Below, piece after piece: positions 18,993 to 27,118 of a DNA stretch of 64,000 nucleotides. The notes beneath the pieces are model-generated. The model saw only the letters and a program-made list of their open reading frames with translations. It did not search any database and was not told the origin of the DNA. A program made the translations under genes and the position numbers. The stretch is from Burkholderiales bacterium. GTDB lineage: Bacteria > Pseudomonadota > Gammaproteobacteria > Burkholderiales > Burkholderiaceae_C. The stretch lies in assembly GCA_016702555.1 (NCBI GenBank), contig JADJDV010000005.1:528256-592255 (forward strand), written 5' to 3'. Position 1 is the first letter of the stretch. Every line of letters starts with the position of its first letter.

Positions 18993-19970
18993 TCAGGCAG
19001 CGCTCAGCTTCAGCGCCACCGAGGCCTGCGGATCCAGTGCGAGGTGATCCAGGCTGTCGCCATCGTCGATGGGCTCGGCCGGCTGCGCCAGCAATTGCTG
19101 CACGAAGGGCGGCAGCGTGAGCAGCGCGTGGTGCGTGGCACCGCTGTAGAGCTTCAGACCCCGAACGCCGTGGCGCGCCAGCCGCGCGTCGACCTCGGAC
19201 GCCGGCAGCGCGAGCGGATCGACCTGGTCTGACGCCATCGCCATGCCCCACAAGGTGCCGTACAAGGGCACATACTGCAGATACGGCCGCACCACGCCGA
19301 ACACGCTGCGCAGCGAGGCGACGATGCGCGACATCACGTCGCCGCGGTGAATCGGCGACTGGATGTGCAGCGACACCACCCCGCCGGGCCGCAGCGCGCG
19401 CTGGCAGGCGCGGTAGAACTCGCGCGTGTACAAGGCGACCGCTGGGCCAAAGGGGTCGGTCAGGTCGAGCACGATCTGGTCGAAGCGCTCGTCGCAGTTC
19501 TCCAGATAGGCGCGGCCGTCGCCCAGGCGCACTTGCAGGCGCGGGTCATCGAAGGCGCCGCGGTGCACCGTCGGCAGCCAATCGCGCGCCATCTCGATGA
19601 CCTCGCTGTCGAGCTCGGCCAGCACCACGCGCTCGATCGACGGATAGCGCAGCAGGTTGTGCGCCGAGCCGCCATCGCCGCCGCCGATGATCAGCGCCTG
19701 GCGCGGGCCGCCCTGCGTGATCGCCGGCAGATGCGTCATCGGCTCGTGGTAGAAGAATTCGTCCCGTTCCGAGGTCATGAAGCAGCCGTCGATGCGCATG
19801 GCGCGGCCGAACAGCGGCGTCTGCACGATCTCGATGTGCTGGTCGGCCGAGCGGCGCTCGGCCAGCAGGCCGGTGGTGCGCAGGTAGAAGCCGAAGTCGG
19901 GCGACAACTGCTCGACGGCGTAGTCGCCGCCCGCCCCGCCCGCCGGCGGGGACATCGCCGCCGCGCTCAT
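18993..19970 (-). CDS. speE: Polyamine aminopropyltransferase (spermidine synthase)
   Basis: The enzyme transfers the aminopropyl group of decarboxylated SAM to putrescine. The 325-residue protein has the SAM-type loop GGGDGGSAHNLL (residues 96-107) and the catalytic acidic motif LDLTDPFGPA with D169 and D172. The N-terminal beta domain includes FGRAMRIDGCFMTSERDEFFYHE. Its start overlaps the speD stop as ATGA, so both genes for spermidine synthesis are coupled. Confidence 0.94.
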   Translation of the reverse strand: MSAAAMSPPAGGAGGDYAVEQLSPDFGFYLRTTGLLAERRSADQHIEIVQTPLFGRAMRIDGCFMTSERDEFFYHEPMTHLPAITQGGPRQALIIGGGDGGSAHNLLRYPSIERVVLAELDSEVIEMARDWLPTVHRGAFDDPRLQVRLGDGRAYLENCDERFDQIVLDLTDPFGPAVALYTREFYRACQRALRPGGVVSLHIQSPIHRGDVMSRIVASLRSVFGVVRPYLQYVPLYGTLWGMAMASDQVDPLALPASEVDARLARHGVRGLKLYSGATHHALLTLPPFVQQLLAQPAEPIDDGDSLDHLALDPQASVALKLSAA

Positions 19971-20410
19971 GCGCGCACGACGCGGTGCAGGTGCGGATCA
20001 GCGGGCTGGAAGGCCTGCATCAGCGTCTCGAACAACGCTTCAGCCTTGGCGGAGTTGTCGCAGCTGTAGCTGCAGACGTAGACGTCCAGCGTCACGTAGT
20101 CGTCCTCGGGCCAGGTGTGCAGGGCCAGGTGCGACTCGGCCAGCACCACGGCGCCGGTGACGCCCTCGCCCTCGCCGAAGCTGTGGAACAGACTGCCCAC
20201 GGTGGTCAGGCCAGCGTCCAGCACGGCCTGCTTGCAAAAGGCCTCCAGATGGGCGGCATCGACCATCAGGCGCGGCTCGCCGCGGCAACCATAAAGGTCA
20301 CCGATCAGGTGCAGGCCGGGCGCCTGGCGTGGCAGCGACTTGACCTCGCGCAAGGTGGCGCGGGAGGCAACGACAGGGGAAGGGGAATCGGCGTGAGGAA
20401 GAACGCGCAT
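19967..20410 (-). CDS. speD: S-adenosylmethionine decarboxylase proenzyme, prokaryotic short (class 1b-like) type
   Basis: This pyruvoyl enzyme makes decarboxylated SAM for SpeE. The self-cleavage site is AESHLALHTWPE, with Ser93 expected to become the pyruvoyl group after the E92-S93 cut, and the catalytic HSFGEGEG-type loop precedes it. From the ATG at 20408-20410 the protein is 147 residues. The frame continues 62 codons upstream without homology, through what looks like a structured leader, so I reject those starts. GGAG lies eight bases before the ATG. Confidence 0.92.
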   Translation of the reverse strand: MRVLPHADSPSPVVASRATLREVKSLPRQAPGLHLIGDLYGCRGEPRLMVDAAHLEAFCKQAVLDAGLTTVGSLFHSFGEGEGVTGAVVLAESHLALHTWPEDDYVTLDVYVCSYSCDNSAKAEALFETLMQAFQPADPHLHRVVRA

Positions 20411-20607
20411 GACACATCTCCACGGGTCAAGGTGGCCAACAGGACGAATGCCGAAACTGCCGGCATCCGCCACGGAAACCGCTGACCAGGCCGCGGGCAA
20501 ACCCGAAAACCTGCGCGGAAACGAAAGTCCGCCCCTGGCAGTACCCCCCTCACAATGAGGCAGTCTGCGCAGCAGGCGGAAGATGGCCGGGTGCAAGCAA
20601 CCGGCAG
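20411..20607 (-). promoter_or_regulatory. Long, structured 5' leader of speDE mRNA (candidate cis-regulatory RNA)
   Basis: From the predicted start site (about 20607) to the speD ATG there are about 197 bases with no gene. Reading the minus strand, I find a GCCGG/CCGGC hairpin (20605-20586). A TCCGCC/GGCGGA stem (20580-20528) encloses small CTGCGCAG and CCTCA/TGAGG hairpins. A CCGCG/CGCGG stem (20518-20491) follows, then an ATGCCG/CGGCAT hairpin (20466-20448). A final CCAC/GTGG stem (20435-20420) includes part of the Shine-Dalgarno GGAG. No known riboswitch class is recognised. The structures were found by eye. Confidence 0.5.
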
Positions 20608-20613
20608 CCGATG

Positions 20614-20644
20614 ATTATAACCCGATTGCAGGTGCTCATGTCAA
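20614..20644 (-). promoter_or_regulatory. Sigma70-type promoter of speDE
   Basis: On the minus strand a perfect -35 TTGACA (20644-20639) and a perfect -10 TATAAT (20619-20614) are separated by 19 bases, or 18 if TTATAA is used. Both boxes are consensus, the best promoter match seen in the window; spacing is one or two bases long. It predicts a start near 20607. Confidence 0.75.
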
Positions 20645-20740
20645 TAAGTCATAAGCGCTCGCCCGCGCTCGCATCGCCGTTGCTCTCAATTCGCAAGCGG
20701 CCGCGGCATGGGCGGCGCAGCTCGTGACACGGATGTGCGC

Positions 20741-20766
20741 TGTTATCATGACGTTTCGTGACAACA
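20741..20766. promoter_or_regulatory. Operator-like inverted repeat between speD and mrpA
   Basis: TGTTATCATGA and TCGTGACAACA form an 11-base-arm dyad around CGTT with two mismatched pairs (both transitions). It lies about 100 bases upstream of the mrpA start and 100 bases from the speD promoter on the other strand. The rest of 20645-20866 holds no gene or other recognised signal. A regulator binding here is inference. Confidence 0.4.
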
Positions 20767-20866
20767 GCGGGCGGCTGGCCCTGTCGGTCGGTGTTGTGCG
20801 TTCGTCACCGCCGCCGCTGCGCGGCGGGCTCATGATCCGCCCACTGTCAACACCGTTTCCCACCAG

Positions 20867-23788
20867 ATGGATCTGGTCTATCTGCTGTTGCTGCCGTTTG
20901 CCGGGAGCCTTGTCGCCGCCCTGATGCCGACCCACGCGCGCACCGCGGCGGCGGTGTGGGCGGCCCTGGTGGCCACCGCCGCCGCCGTCTGGGTGGCACT
21001 GCTGTTTCCCCAACTGCAAAGCGGCGCCGTGCTGCGCGAGGAGTACCGCTGGATTCCTTCGGCCGGCATCAACCTGGTGGTGCGCATGGACGGCTTTGCC
21101 TGGATGTTCGCCATGCTGGTCTCCGGCATCGGCACCCTGGTCGCCCTGTACGCGCGCTACTACATGTCCAAGGACGACCCGGTCCCGCGCTTCTTCTCGT
21201 TCTTCCTGGCCTTCATGGGCGCCATGCTGGGCGTGGTGCTGTCGGGCAACCTGGTGCAGATCGTCTTCTTCTGGGAGCTGACCAGCCTGTTCAGCTTCCT
21301 GCTGATCGGCTACTGGCACCACCGCAAGGACGCGCGGCGTGGCGCGCGCATGGCGCTGACCATCACCGCCGCCGGCGGCCTGGCGCTGCTGGCCGGCATG
21401 CTGATGCTGGGCCACATTGTCGGCAGCTACGACCTCGACGAGGTGCTGGCCGCGGGCGATCGCATCCGCGCGCACCGCCTCTACACCATCATGGTGGTGC
21501 TGGTGCTGCTGGGCGCGCTCACCAAGAGCGCGCAGTTCCCCTTCCACATCTGGCTGCCGCGCGCGATGGCGGCCCCGACCCCGGTGTCGGCCTACCTGCA
21601 CTCGGCCACCATGGTGAAGGCCGGCGTGTTCCTGCTGGCGCGGCTGTGGCCGGCGCTGTCGGGCACGCCCGAATGGTTCTGGATCGTGGGCGGCGCCGGC
21701 GTCGTCACGCTGGTGCTGGGCGCCTACATCGCCATGTTCCAGACCGACCTGAAGGGGCTGCTGGCTTATTCGACCATCAGCCACCTGGGTCTGATCACCC
21801 TGCTGCTGGGGCTGAACCGCGACCTGGCCGCCGTGGCCGCCGTGTTCCACATCATGAACCACGCGACTTTCAAGGCCTCGCTGTTCATGGCCGCCGGCAT
21901 CATCGACCACGAAACCGGCTCGCGCGACATCCGCCGCCTGTCGGGGCTGTGGCAGGCGATGCCGATCACCGGCACGCTGGCCTTCGTCGCCAGCGCGGCG
22001 ATGGCCGGGGTGCCGCTGATGAACGGCTTTCTGTCCAAGGAGATGTTCTTTGCCGAAACCATCGACCTGAGCGCCATGCCCTGGCTCGATATCGGGCTGC
22101 CGATCGCGGCCACGGTGGCGGGCATCTTCGCGGTGGTGTATTCGCTGCGCTTCTCGGTCGACGTGTTTCTGGGCCCGCCCGCGCGCGATTTGCCGATCGA
22201 GCCGCACGAGCCGGTGCGCTGGATGCGCGTGCCGATCGAGGTGCTGGTGCTGGTGTGCATCGTGGTCGGCATCTTTCCGCAATGGTCGATCGGTCCGGCG
22301 CTGCAGCTGGCGGCGCAGCCGGTGGTGGGCGGCCAGATGCCGCACTACAGCCTGGCGATCTGGCACGGCGTGAACAAGCCGCTGGTGATGAGCCTGATCG
22401 CCCTGACCGGCGGCATCGCGCTGTTCCTGCTGCTGCGCGGCGGGTTGGAGAGCGGGCGCATCAAGCGCGTGCCGCTGCTGCAGGGCATCGACGGCCAGCA
22501 CCTGTTCCATAGCCTGCTGTATGGGCTCGACCGCGCCAGCCGGCGCACGCTGGGGCTTCTGTCCACCCACCGCCTGCAGCCGCAGATGCTGCTGATCGTG
22601 CTGGTCACCATCGCGCTGGCGGCGGGCGCGCTGTGGCGCGGCGGCGTGACCTGGGGCGACCGCCCGCGCGTGCCGGGCAGCCTGGAGTTCGCGCTGCTGT
22701 GGGTGCTGGGCGGCGTGTGCGCCATCGCCACCGCCAACCAGGCCAAGTTCCACCGGTTGGTGGCGCTGATTCTGATCAGCGCCGTCGGCCTGGCGGTCAG
22801 TCTCACTTTCCTGTGGTTCTCGGCGCCCGACCTGGCGCTGACCCAGTTGACGGTGGAAGTGGTCACCACCGTGCTGTTTCTGCTTGGCCTGCGCTGGCTG
22901 CCCAAGCGCCTGCAGCAGGAGGCGCCGCGCCTGCGCCTGAAGGTGCGTGCGCGGCGCACGCGCGACATGGCCGTGGCCATCTTCTCGGGCTGTGGCCTGG
23001 CGGCGCTGGCCTACGCCATGATGACGCGCGCGGCGCCGCAGAGCATCTCGCCCTTCTACATCGACCGCGCGCTGCCCGAGGGCGGCGGCACCAACGTGGT
23101 CAACGTGACGCTGGTGGACTTCCGCGGCTTCGACACCATGGGCGAGATCACCGTGCTGGGCATCGTCGGCCTGACGGTGTATGCGCTGCTGCGCCGCTTC
23201 CGCCCGCCGCGCGAGGTGGTGCAGCTGCCGCCGCAGCAGCGCGCGGTGCCGCCCGATCTGGTGAGCGACCTGATCAACCCGCGCACCGCACAGGACACCG
23301 CGCTCGGCTACGCCATGGTGCCGGCGGTGCTGGTGCGCCTGCTGATGCCGGTGGCCGCGGTGGTCGCCGCGCACTTGTTCATGCGCGGCCACAACCTGCC
23401 GGGCGGCGGCTTCGTCGCCGGCCTGGTGCTGTCGATCGCCTTCATCACGCAGTACATGGTGGCCGGCACGCACTGGGTCGAGGCGCATCTGCGGCTGTCC
23501 GTGATCCGCTGGATCGCCGTCGGCCTGCTGCTGGCGCTGGGCACCGGCCTGGGCTCGCTGTTCTTCGGCTACCCCTTCCTGACCTCGCACACGGCGCACT
23601 TCACGCTGCCGCTGCTGGGCGAGATCCACCTGGCCAGCGCGCTGTTCTTCGACGCCGGCGTGTTCGCCGCGGTGGTTGGCTCGACCCTGCTGATCCTCAC
23701 GGCACTGGCCCACCAGTCGGTGCGCAGCCACCGCAAGGCGGCCGAGAAAACCGTCACAGCCACCACCGGCCCGCGGGAGGTGGACTGA
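20867..23788 (+). CDS. mrpA: Monovalent cation/H+ antiporter, MrpA-MrpB fusion subunit
   Basis: This is the largest membrane subunit of an Mrp (Mnh/Pha) antiporter that exchanges Na+ or K+ for protons. The 973-residue protein has the NuoL-like antiporter core with the channel helix SAQFPFHIWLPRAMAAPTPVSAYLHSATM near residues 223-250. The MrpA C-terminal extension follows, then at about 820-960 an MrpB domain with RGHNLPGGGFVAGLVLSIAF. The MrpA-B fusion matches group 2 (Pha-type) systems. It starts the six-gene operon. No strong ribosome site precedes the ATG, so the start is less certain than the identity. Confidence 0.94.
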   Translation: MDLVYLLLLPFAGSLVAALMPTHARTAAAVWAALVATAAAVWVALLFPQLQSGAVLREEYRWIPSAGINLVVRMDGFAWMFAMLVSGIGTLVALYARYYMSKDDPVPRFFSFFLAFMGAMLGVVLSGNLVQIVFFWELTSLFSFLLIGYWHHRKDARRGARMALTITAAGGLALLAGMLMLGHIVGSYDLDEVLAAGDRIRAHRLYTIMVVLVLLGALTKSAQFPFHIWLPRAMAAPTPVSAYLHSATMVKAGVFLLARLWPALSGTPEWFWIVGGAGVVTLVLGAYIAMFQTDLKGLLAYSTISHLGLITLLLGLNRDLAAVAAVFHIMNHATFKASLFMAAGIIDHETGSRDIRRLSGLWQAMPITGTLAFVASAAMAGVPLMNGFLSKEMFFAETIDLSAMPWLDIGLPIAATVAGIFAVVYSLRFSVDVFLGPPARDLPIEPHEPVRWMRVPIEVLVLVCIVVGIFPQWSIGPALQLAAQPVVGGQMPHYSLAIWHGVNKPLVMSLIALTGGIALFLLLRGGLESGRIKRVPLLQGIDGQHLFHSLLYGLDRASRRTLGLLSTHRLQPQMLLIVLVTIALAAGALWRGGVTWGDRPRVPGSLEFALLWVLGGVCAIATANQAKFHRLVALILISAVGLAVSLTFLWFSAPDLALTQLTVEVVTTVLFLLGLRWLPKRLQQEAPRLRLKVRARRTRDMAVAIFSGCGLAALAYAMMTRAAPQSISPFYIDRALPEGGGTNVVNVTLVDFRGFDTMGEITVLGIVGLTVYALLRRFRPPREVVQLPPQQRAVPPDLVSDLINPRTAQDTALGYAMVPAVLVRLLMPVAAVVAAHLFMRGHNLPGGGFVAGLVLSIAFITQYMVAGTHWVEAHLRLSVIRWIAVGLLLALGTGLGSLFFGYPFLTSHTAHFTLPLLGEIHLASALFFDAGVFAAVVGSTLLILTALAHQSVRSHRKAAEKTVTATTGPREVD

Positions 23789-23789
23789 C

Positions 23790-24191
23790 ATGGAAATCAT
23801 CCTGGCCATCGCCATCGGTGTGCTGGGCGGCTCGGGCGTCTGGCTGGTGCTGCGCCCGCGCACTTTCCAGGTGCTGATGGGGCTGGCGCTGCTGTCCTAC
23901 GCGGTCAACCTGTTCATCTTCGCCATGGGCAGCCTGTCGCTCGACAAGGAGCCGATTGCCCTGCCCGGCCTGGTGCCCAGCCTGGAGAACTACACCGACC
24001 CGCTGCCGCAGGCACTGGTGTTGACGGCCATCGTGATCGGCTTTGCCACCACGGCGCTGTTCCTGGTGGTGCTGCTGGCCTCGCGCGGCTTGTCCGACAC
24101 CGACCATGTGGACGGCGAAGAGCCCGACGACGGCACCGCCTTGCTGCCGCGCCCGGGCCGGCGCGCCGGCGCGCCGGAGGTTGGGCCATGA
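23790..24191 (+). CDS. mrpC: Na+/H+ antiporter subunit C (MrpC)
   Basis: This 133-residue three-helix membrane protein is homologous to NuoK. The membrane part is followed by a polar tail of about 30 residues ending GRRAGAPEVGP. The ATG comes one base after the mrpA stop (with GGGAGG just before), and the stop overlaps the mrpD ATG. Confidence 0.93.
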   Translation: MEIILAIAIGVLGGSGVWLVLRPRTFQVLMGLALLSYAVNLFIFAMGSLSLDKEPIALPGLVPSLENYTDPLPQALVLTAIVIGFATTALFLVVLLASRGLSDTDHVDGEEPDDGTALLPRPGRRAGAPEVGP

Positions 24192-25894
24192 GCTTTGCCG
24201 GCCTGGTTGAATGGACGATGCCGCACCTGATCGTGGCGCCGATCCTGGTGCCGATGGGCACCGCCATCCTGATGCTGCTGCTGGGCGACAGCCGGCGCCC
24301 GCAGAAGGCGGTGCTCAACGTGCTGTCCTGCGTGCTCGGCGTGCTCATGGCCACCGGCCTGGTGTTCTGGGTGCAGCACAGCGGCGACGTGCAGGCCGTG
24401 GGCGTGTACCTGCCGGCCAACTGGCCGGTGCCCTATGGCATCGTGCTGGTGGCCGACCGCCTGTCGGCCATGATGGTGCTGCTGACCAGCGTGCTGGGCC
24501 TGGCTGCGGTGCTGTACGCCAGCGCGCGCTGGCACAAGGCGGGCGTGCATTTCCACCCGCTGTTCCAGTTGCAGCTGATGGGCCTGTACGGCGCCTTCCT
24601 CACGGCCGACCTGTTCAACCTGTTCGTGTTCTTCGAGATCTTGCTGACGGCCTCCTACGGGCTGCTGCTGCACGGCTCGGGCTGGGCGCGCGTGCGCTCG
24701 GGCCTGCACTACATCGCCATGAACCTGATGGCCTCGACCATGTTCCTGATCGGCGTGGCCATGCTGTACGGCGTCACCGGCACGCTCAGCTTTGCTGACA
24801 TGGCCATCATGGTGCCCGCCATTCCCGAGAACGACCGCGGCCTGCTGCACGCTGGCGCCGCCATTCTGGCCGTGGCCTTCCTGGTCAAGGCCGCCGCCTG
24901 GCCGCTCAACTTCTGGCTGCCGTCGGCGTACTCCAGCGCCTCGGCCCCGGTGGCGGCGCTGTTCGCCGTCATGACCAAGCTCGGCGCCTACGCCGTGCTG
25001 CGCGTGTGGACGCTGCTGTTTCCGCAGGACGCCGGGGTGTCGGCGCTGTACGGCGGCCCGGTGCTGGTGGGCTTGGGCCTGCTGACGCTGGCCTTCGGCA
25101 TCGTCGGCGTCGTCGCCACCCAGCACCTGGGGCGCATGGCGGCGTTCTGCGCCATCCTGTCCTCGGGCACGCTGCTGGCGGCGCTGGGCTTCGGCGCGCC
25201 GGCGGTGACCGGCGGCGCGCTGTACTACACGCTCGGCTCGACGCTGGCCATCAGCGCCTTCTTCCTGCTGGTCGAGTTGATCGACCGCACGCGCGAGGTC
25301 GAGGAAAGGCCGCTGTACGTGGGCGAACTCGATTCCGAGGACCCGTTCGCCTACCCGGTCGACCTGATGCCGGTGCGCGACGTCAACCTGGACGACGACG
25401 AGCAAGCGCTGATCGGCCGCGCCATTCCGGCGGCCATGGCCTTTCTGGGTCTGGCCTTCATCGTCTGCGCGCTCACCATCGCCGGGCTGCCGCCGATGGC
25501 CGGCTTCGTCGGCAAGGTGGTGATGCTGTCGGCGCTGCTCAACCCGGCCGGCTTTGGCGACAGCGCACCGATCTCCACCGCCGCCTGGCTGCTGCTGGCG
25601 CTGCTGGTGATCGGCGGCCTGCTCCAGGTCATCGCCATGTCACGCGCCGGCGTGCGCTACTTCTGGGCCACGCACGACCGCCCGGTGCCGCGCTTGCGCA
25701 TCATCGAGACACTGCCCATCGGCGCCCTGCTGCTGCTGGTCGGCGCATTGGTGTGGCAGGCCGACGCCGTGCTGCGCTACGTCAACGCCACCGCGCGCGG
25801 ACTGCACGACCCGCGCGAATACATCGGCACCGTGGTCTCGACCAAGCCGGTGCCCTCGCCCACCGCCACCGGCGAAGGAGGGCTGCGCCGATGA
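24188..25894 (+). CDS. mrpD: Na+/H+ antiporter subunit D (MrpD)
   Basis: This 568-residue antiporter-like subunit is related to NuoM/NuoN and probably translocates protons. The conserved channel helix is VKAAAWPLNFWLPSAYSSASAPVAALFA near residue 235-262, with the buried glutamate region NLFVFFEILLTASYGL near 140. A cytoplasmic insert around residues 360-400 (DRTREVEERPLYVGELDSEDP) resembles that of Pha-type MrpD proteins. It overlaps both mrpC and mrpE. Confidence 0.93.
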   Translation: MSFAGLVEWTMPHLIVAPILVPMGTAILMLLLGDSRRPQKAVLNVLSCVLGVLMATGLVFWVQHSGDVQAVGVYLPANWPVPYGIVLVADRLSAMMVLLTSVLGLAAVLYASARWHKAGVHFHPLFQLQLMGLYGAFLTADLFNLFVFFEILLTASYGLLLHGSGWARVRSGLHYIAMNLMASTMFLIGVAMLYGVTGTLSFADMAIMVPAIPENDRGLLHAGAAILAVAFLVKAAAWPLNFWLPSAYSSASAPVAALFAVMTKLGAYAVLRVWTLLFPQDAGVSALYGGPVLVGLGLLTLAFGIVGVVATQHLGRMAAFCAILSSGTLLAALGFGAPAVTGGALYYTLGSTLAISAFFLLVELIDRTREVEERPLYVGELDSEDPFAYPVDLMPVRDVNLDDDEQALIGRAIPAAMAFLGLAFIVCALTIAGLPPMAGFVGKVVMLSALLNPAGFGDSAPISTAAWLLLALLVIGGLLQVIAMSRAGVRYFWATHDRPVPRLRIIETLPIGALLLLVGALVWQADAVLRYVNATARGLHDPREYIGTVVSTKPVPSPTATGEGGLRR

Positions 25895-26385
25895 TCAGGC
25901 GCCTGCTGCCCTGGCCGCTGCTGTCGCTGGCGCTCATCGTGATGTGGCTGGTGCTGAACGGTTCGTTCAGCCTCGGGCAATGGCTGCTGGGCGTGCTGTT
26001 CGGCGTCGGCGCGCCCGCGCTGCTGGCGCCGCTGCGCCCGGCGCGCCCGCGCGTGCGCCACCCGCTGACCATCGCGCGGCTGATCCTCATCGTGGGTCAT
26101 GACGTCGTCCAGTCCACCTTCGAGGTCTTCATGGCGCTGCTGCGCGACCGCGGCGACGTCATCCACAGCCGTTTCGTCGTCATCCCGCTGGAGTTGCGCG
26201 ACCCGACCGCACTGGCCTCGCTCACCATGATCACCACCGTGGTGCCCGGCACCGTGTGGTGCGAGATCGCGCGCGACAGCCACGCCATGATGCTGCACGT
26301 GTGGGACGTGCCCAACGAGGCCGAGTTCGTCGCTTTCTTCAAGCGGCGCTACGAGGAGCCCCTGATGAGGATTTTCGAATCATGA
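25891..26385 (+). CDS. mrpE: Na+/H+ antiporter subunit E (MrpE)
   Basis: This 164-residue subunit has the MrpE pattern: N-terminal helices MIRRLLPWPLLSLALIVMWL, then a cytoplasmic domain with IPLELRDPTALASLTMITTV and the conserved VVPGTVWCEI. A good AAGGAGG lies nine bases before the ATG. Stop and start overlap with mrpF as ATGA. Confidence 0.93.
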   Translation: MIRRLLPWPLLSLALIVMWLVLNGSFSLGQWLLGVLFGVGAPALLAPLRPARPRVRHPLTIARLILIVGHDVVQSTFEVFMALLRDRGDVIHSRFVVIPLELRDPTALASLTMITTVVPGTVWCEIARDSHAMMLHVWDVPNEAEFVAFFKRRYEEPLMRIFES

Positions 26386-26660
26386 GTCCCCTGCTTTCCG
26401 GCGCCATCGCGATCACCCTGGTGTGCTACGGCGTGGCGATGCTGGTCGCCTGCTGGCGCGTGCTGCGCGGCCCGGGCGCGCAGGATCGGGTGCTGGCGCT
26501 CGACCTGATCTACGTCATCGGCATGCTGGTCGCGCTGGTCATCGGCCTGCGCTATGCCAGCAGCATGTACTTTGAGGCCGCCCTGCTGATCGCCCTGTTC
26601 GGCTTCGTCAGCTCGGCGGCAATGGCGAAGTTTCTGTTGCGGGGCGAGGTGATTGAGTAA
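26382..26660 (+). CDS. mrpF: Na+/H+ antiporter subunit F (MrpF)
   Basis: This 92-residue three-helix subunit carries the family motif VLRGPGAQDRVLALDLIYVIG, with the conserved Asp in the second helix region, and FEAALLIALFGFVSSAAMAKFLLRG. Overlap with mrpE and close spacing to mrpG place it firmly in the operon. Confidence 0.92.
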   Translation: MSPLLSGAIAITLVCYGVAMLVACWRVLRGPGAQDRVLALDLIYVIGMLVALVIGLRYASSMYFEAALLIALFGFVSSAAMAKFLLRGEVIE

Positions 26661-26678
26661 GCCTGTGAAGGAGCCGAC

Positions 26679-27056
26679 ATGACGGAAGAAGCCCTGCCCC
26701 TGTGGATCGAGGCCATCGTCGCCGCGCTGCTGCTGCTGAGCGCGGCGCTGGCGCTGGGCGCGGCCTGGGGCCTGGTGCGCCTGAAGAACTTCTTTCAGCG
26801 CATGCACCCGCCGGCGCTGGTGTTCGTCGGCGCCTCCTGGTGCGTTACCTTTGCCTCCCTCATCTTTTTCTCGGCGCAAAGTCGGGGCCCGCAGCTGCAC
26901 GTCTGGATCATCATCATCCTGCTGTCGATCACGGTGCCGGTCAGCACCGTGCTGCTCAGCCGCGCCGCCCTGTTCCGCGGCCGCCACGCCCGCCACCACG
27001 ATCTGCCGCCGGCGCTGCACCCCAAGACACCGCCCGGGACCGCTGACCGCACCTGA
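26679..27056 (+). CDS. mrpG: Na+/H+ antiporter subunit G (MrpG)
   Basis: This 125-residue last subunit of the Mrp complex has three helices and the signature LVRLKNFFQRMHPPALVFVGA. The tail is basic and His/Pro-rich (RGRHARHHDLPPALHPKTPP). A GAAGGAG box precedes the ATG. It converges on the broken solute-binding gene; the 62 bases between contain no clear terminator. Confidence 0.92.
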   Translation: MTEEALPLWIEAIVAALLLLSAALALGAAWGLVRLKNFFQRMHPPALVFVGASWCVTFASLIFFSAQSRGPQLHVWIIIILLSITVPVSTVLLSRAALFRGRHARHHDLPPALHPKTPPGTADRT

Positions 27057-27118
27057 CCGCGCACGCGGGGTACGGCGCTGCCGGCCACGAGTTGCTGGAT
27101 CATGGCGCCCTTCACGCG

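Noticed and set aside
20411..20596. Upstream extension of speD by 62 codons
   Set aside because: No homology, lies in the structured leader, and the internal ATG at 20410 has a ribosome site and matches the family start.
20636..23863. 1075-codon minus-strand frame antisense to mrpA
   Set aside because: Shadow of mrpA; Gln/His/Arg-rich with no recognisable domain.
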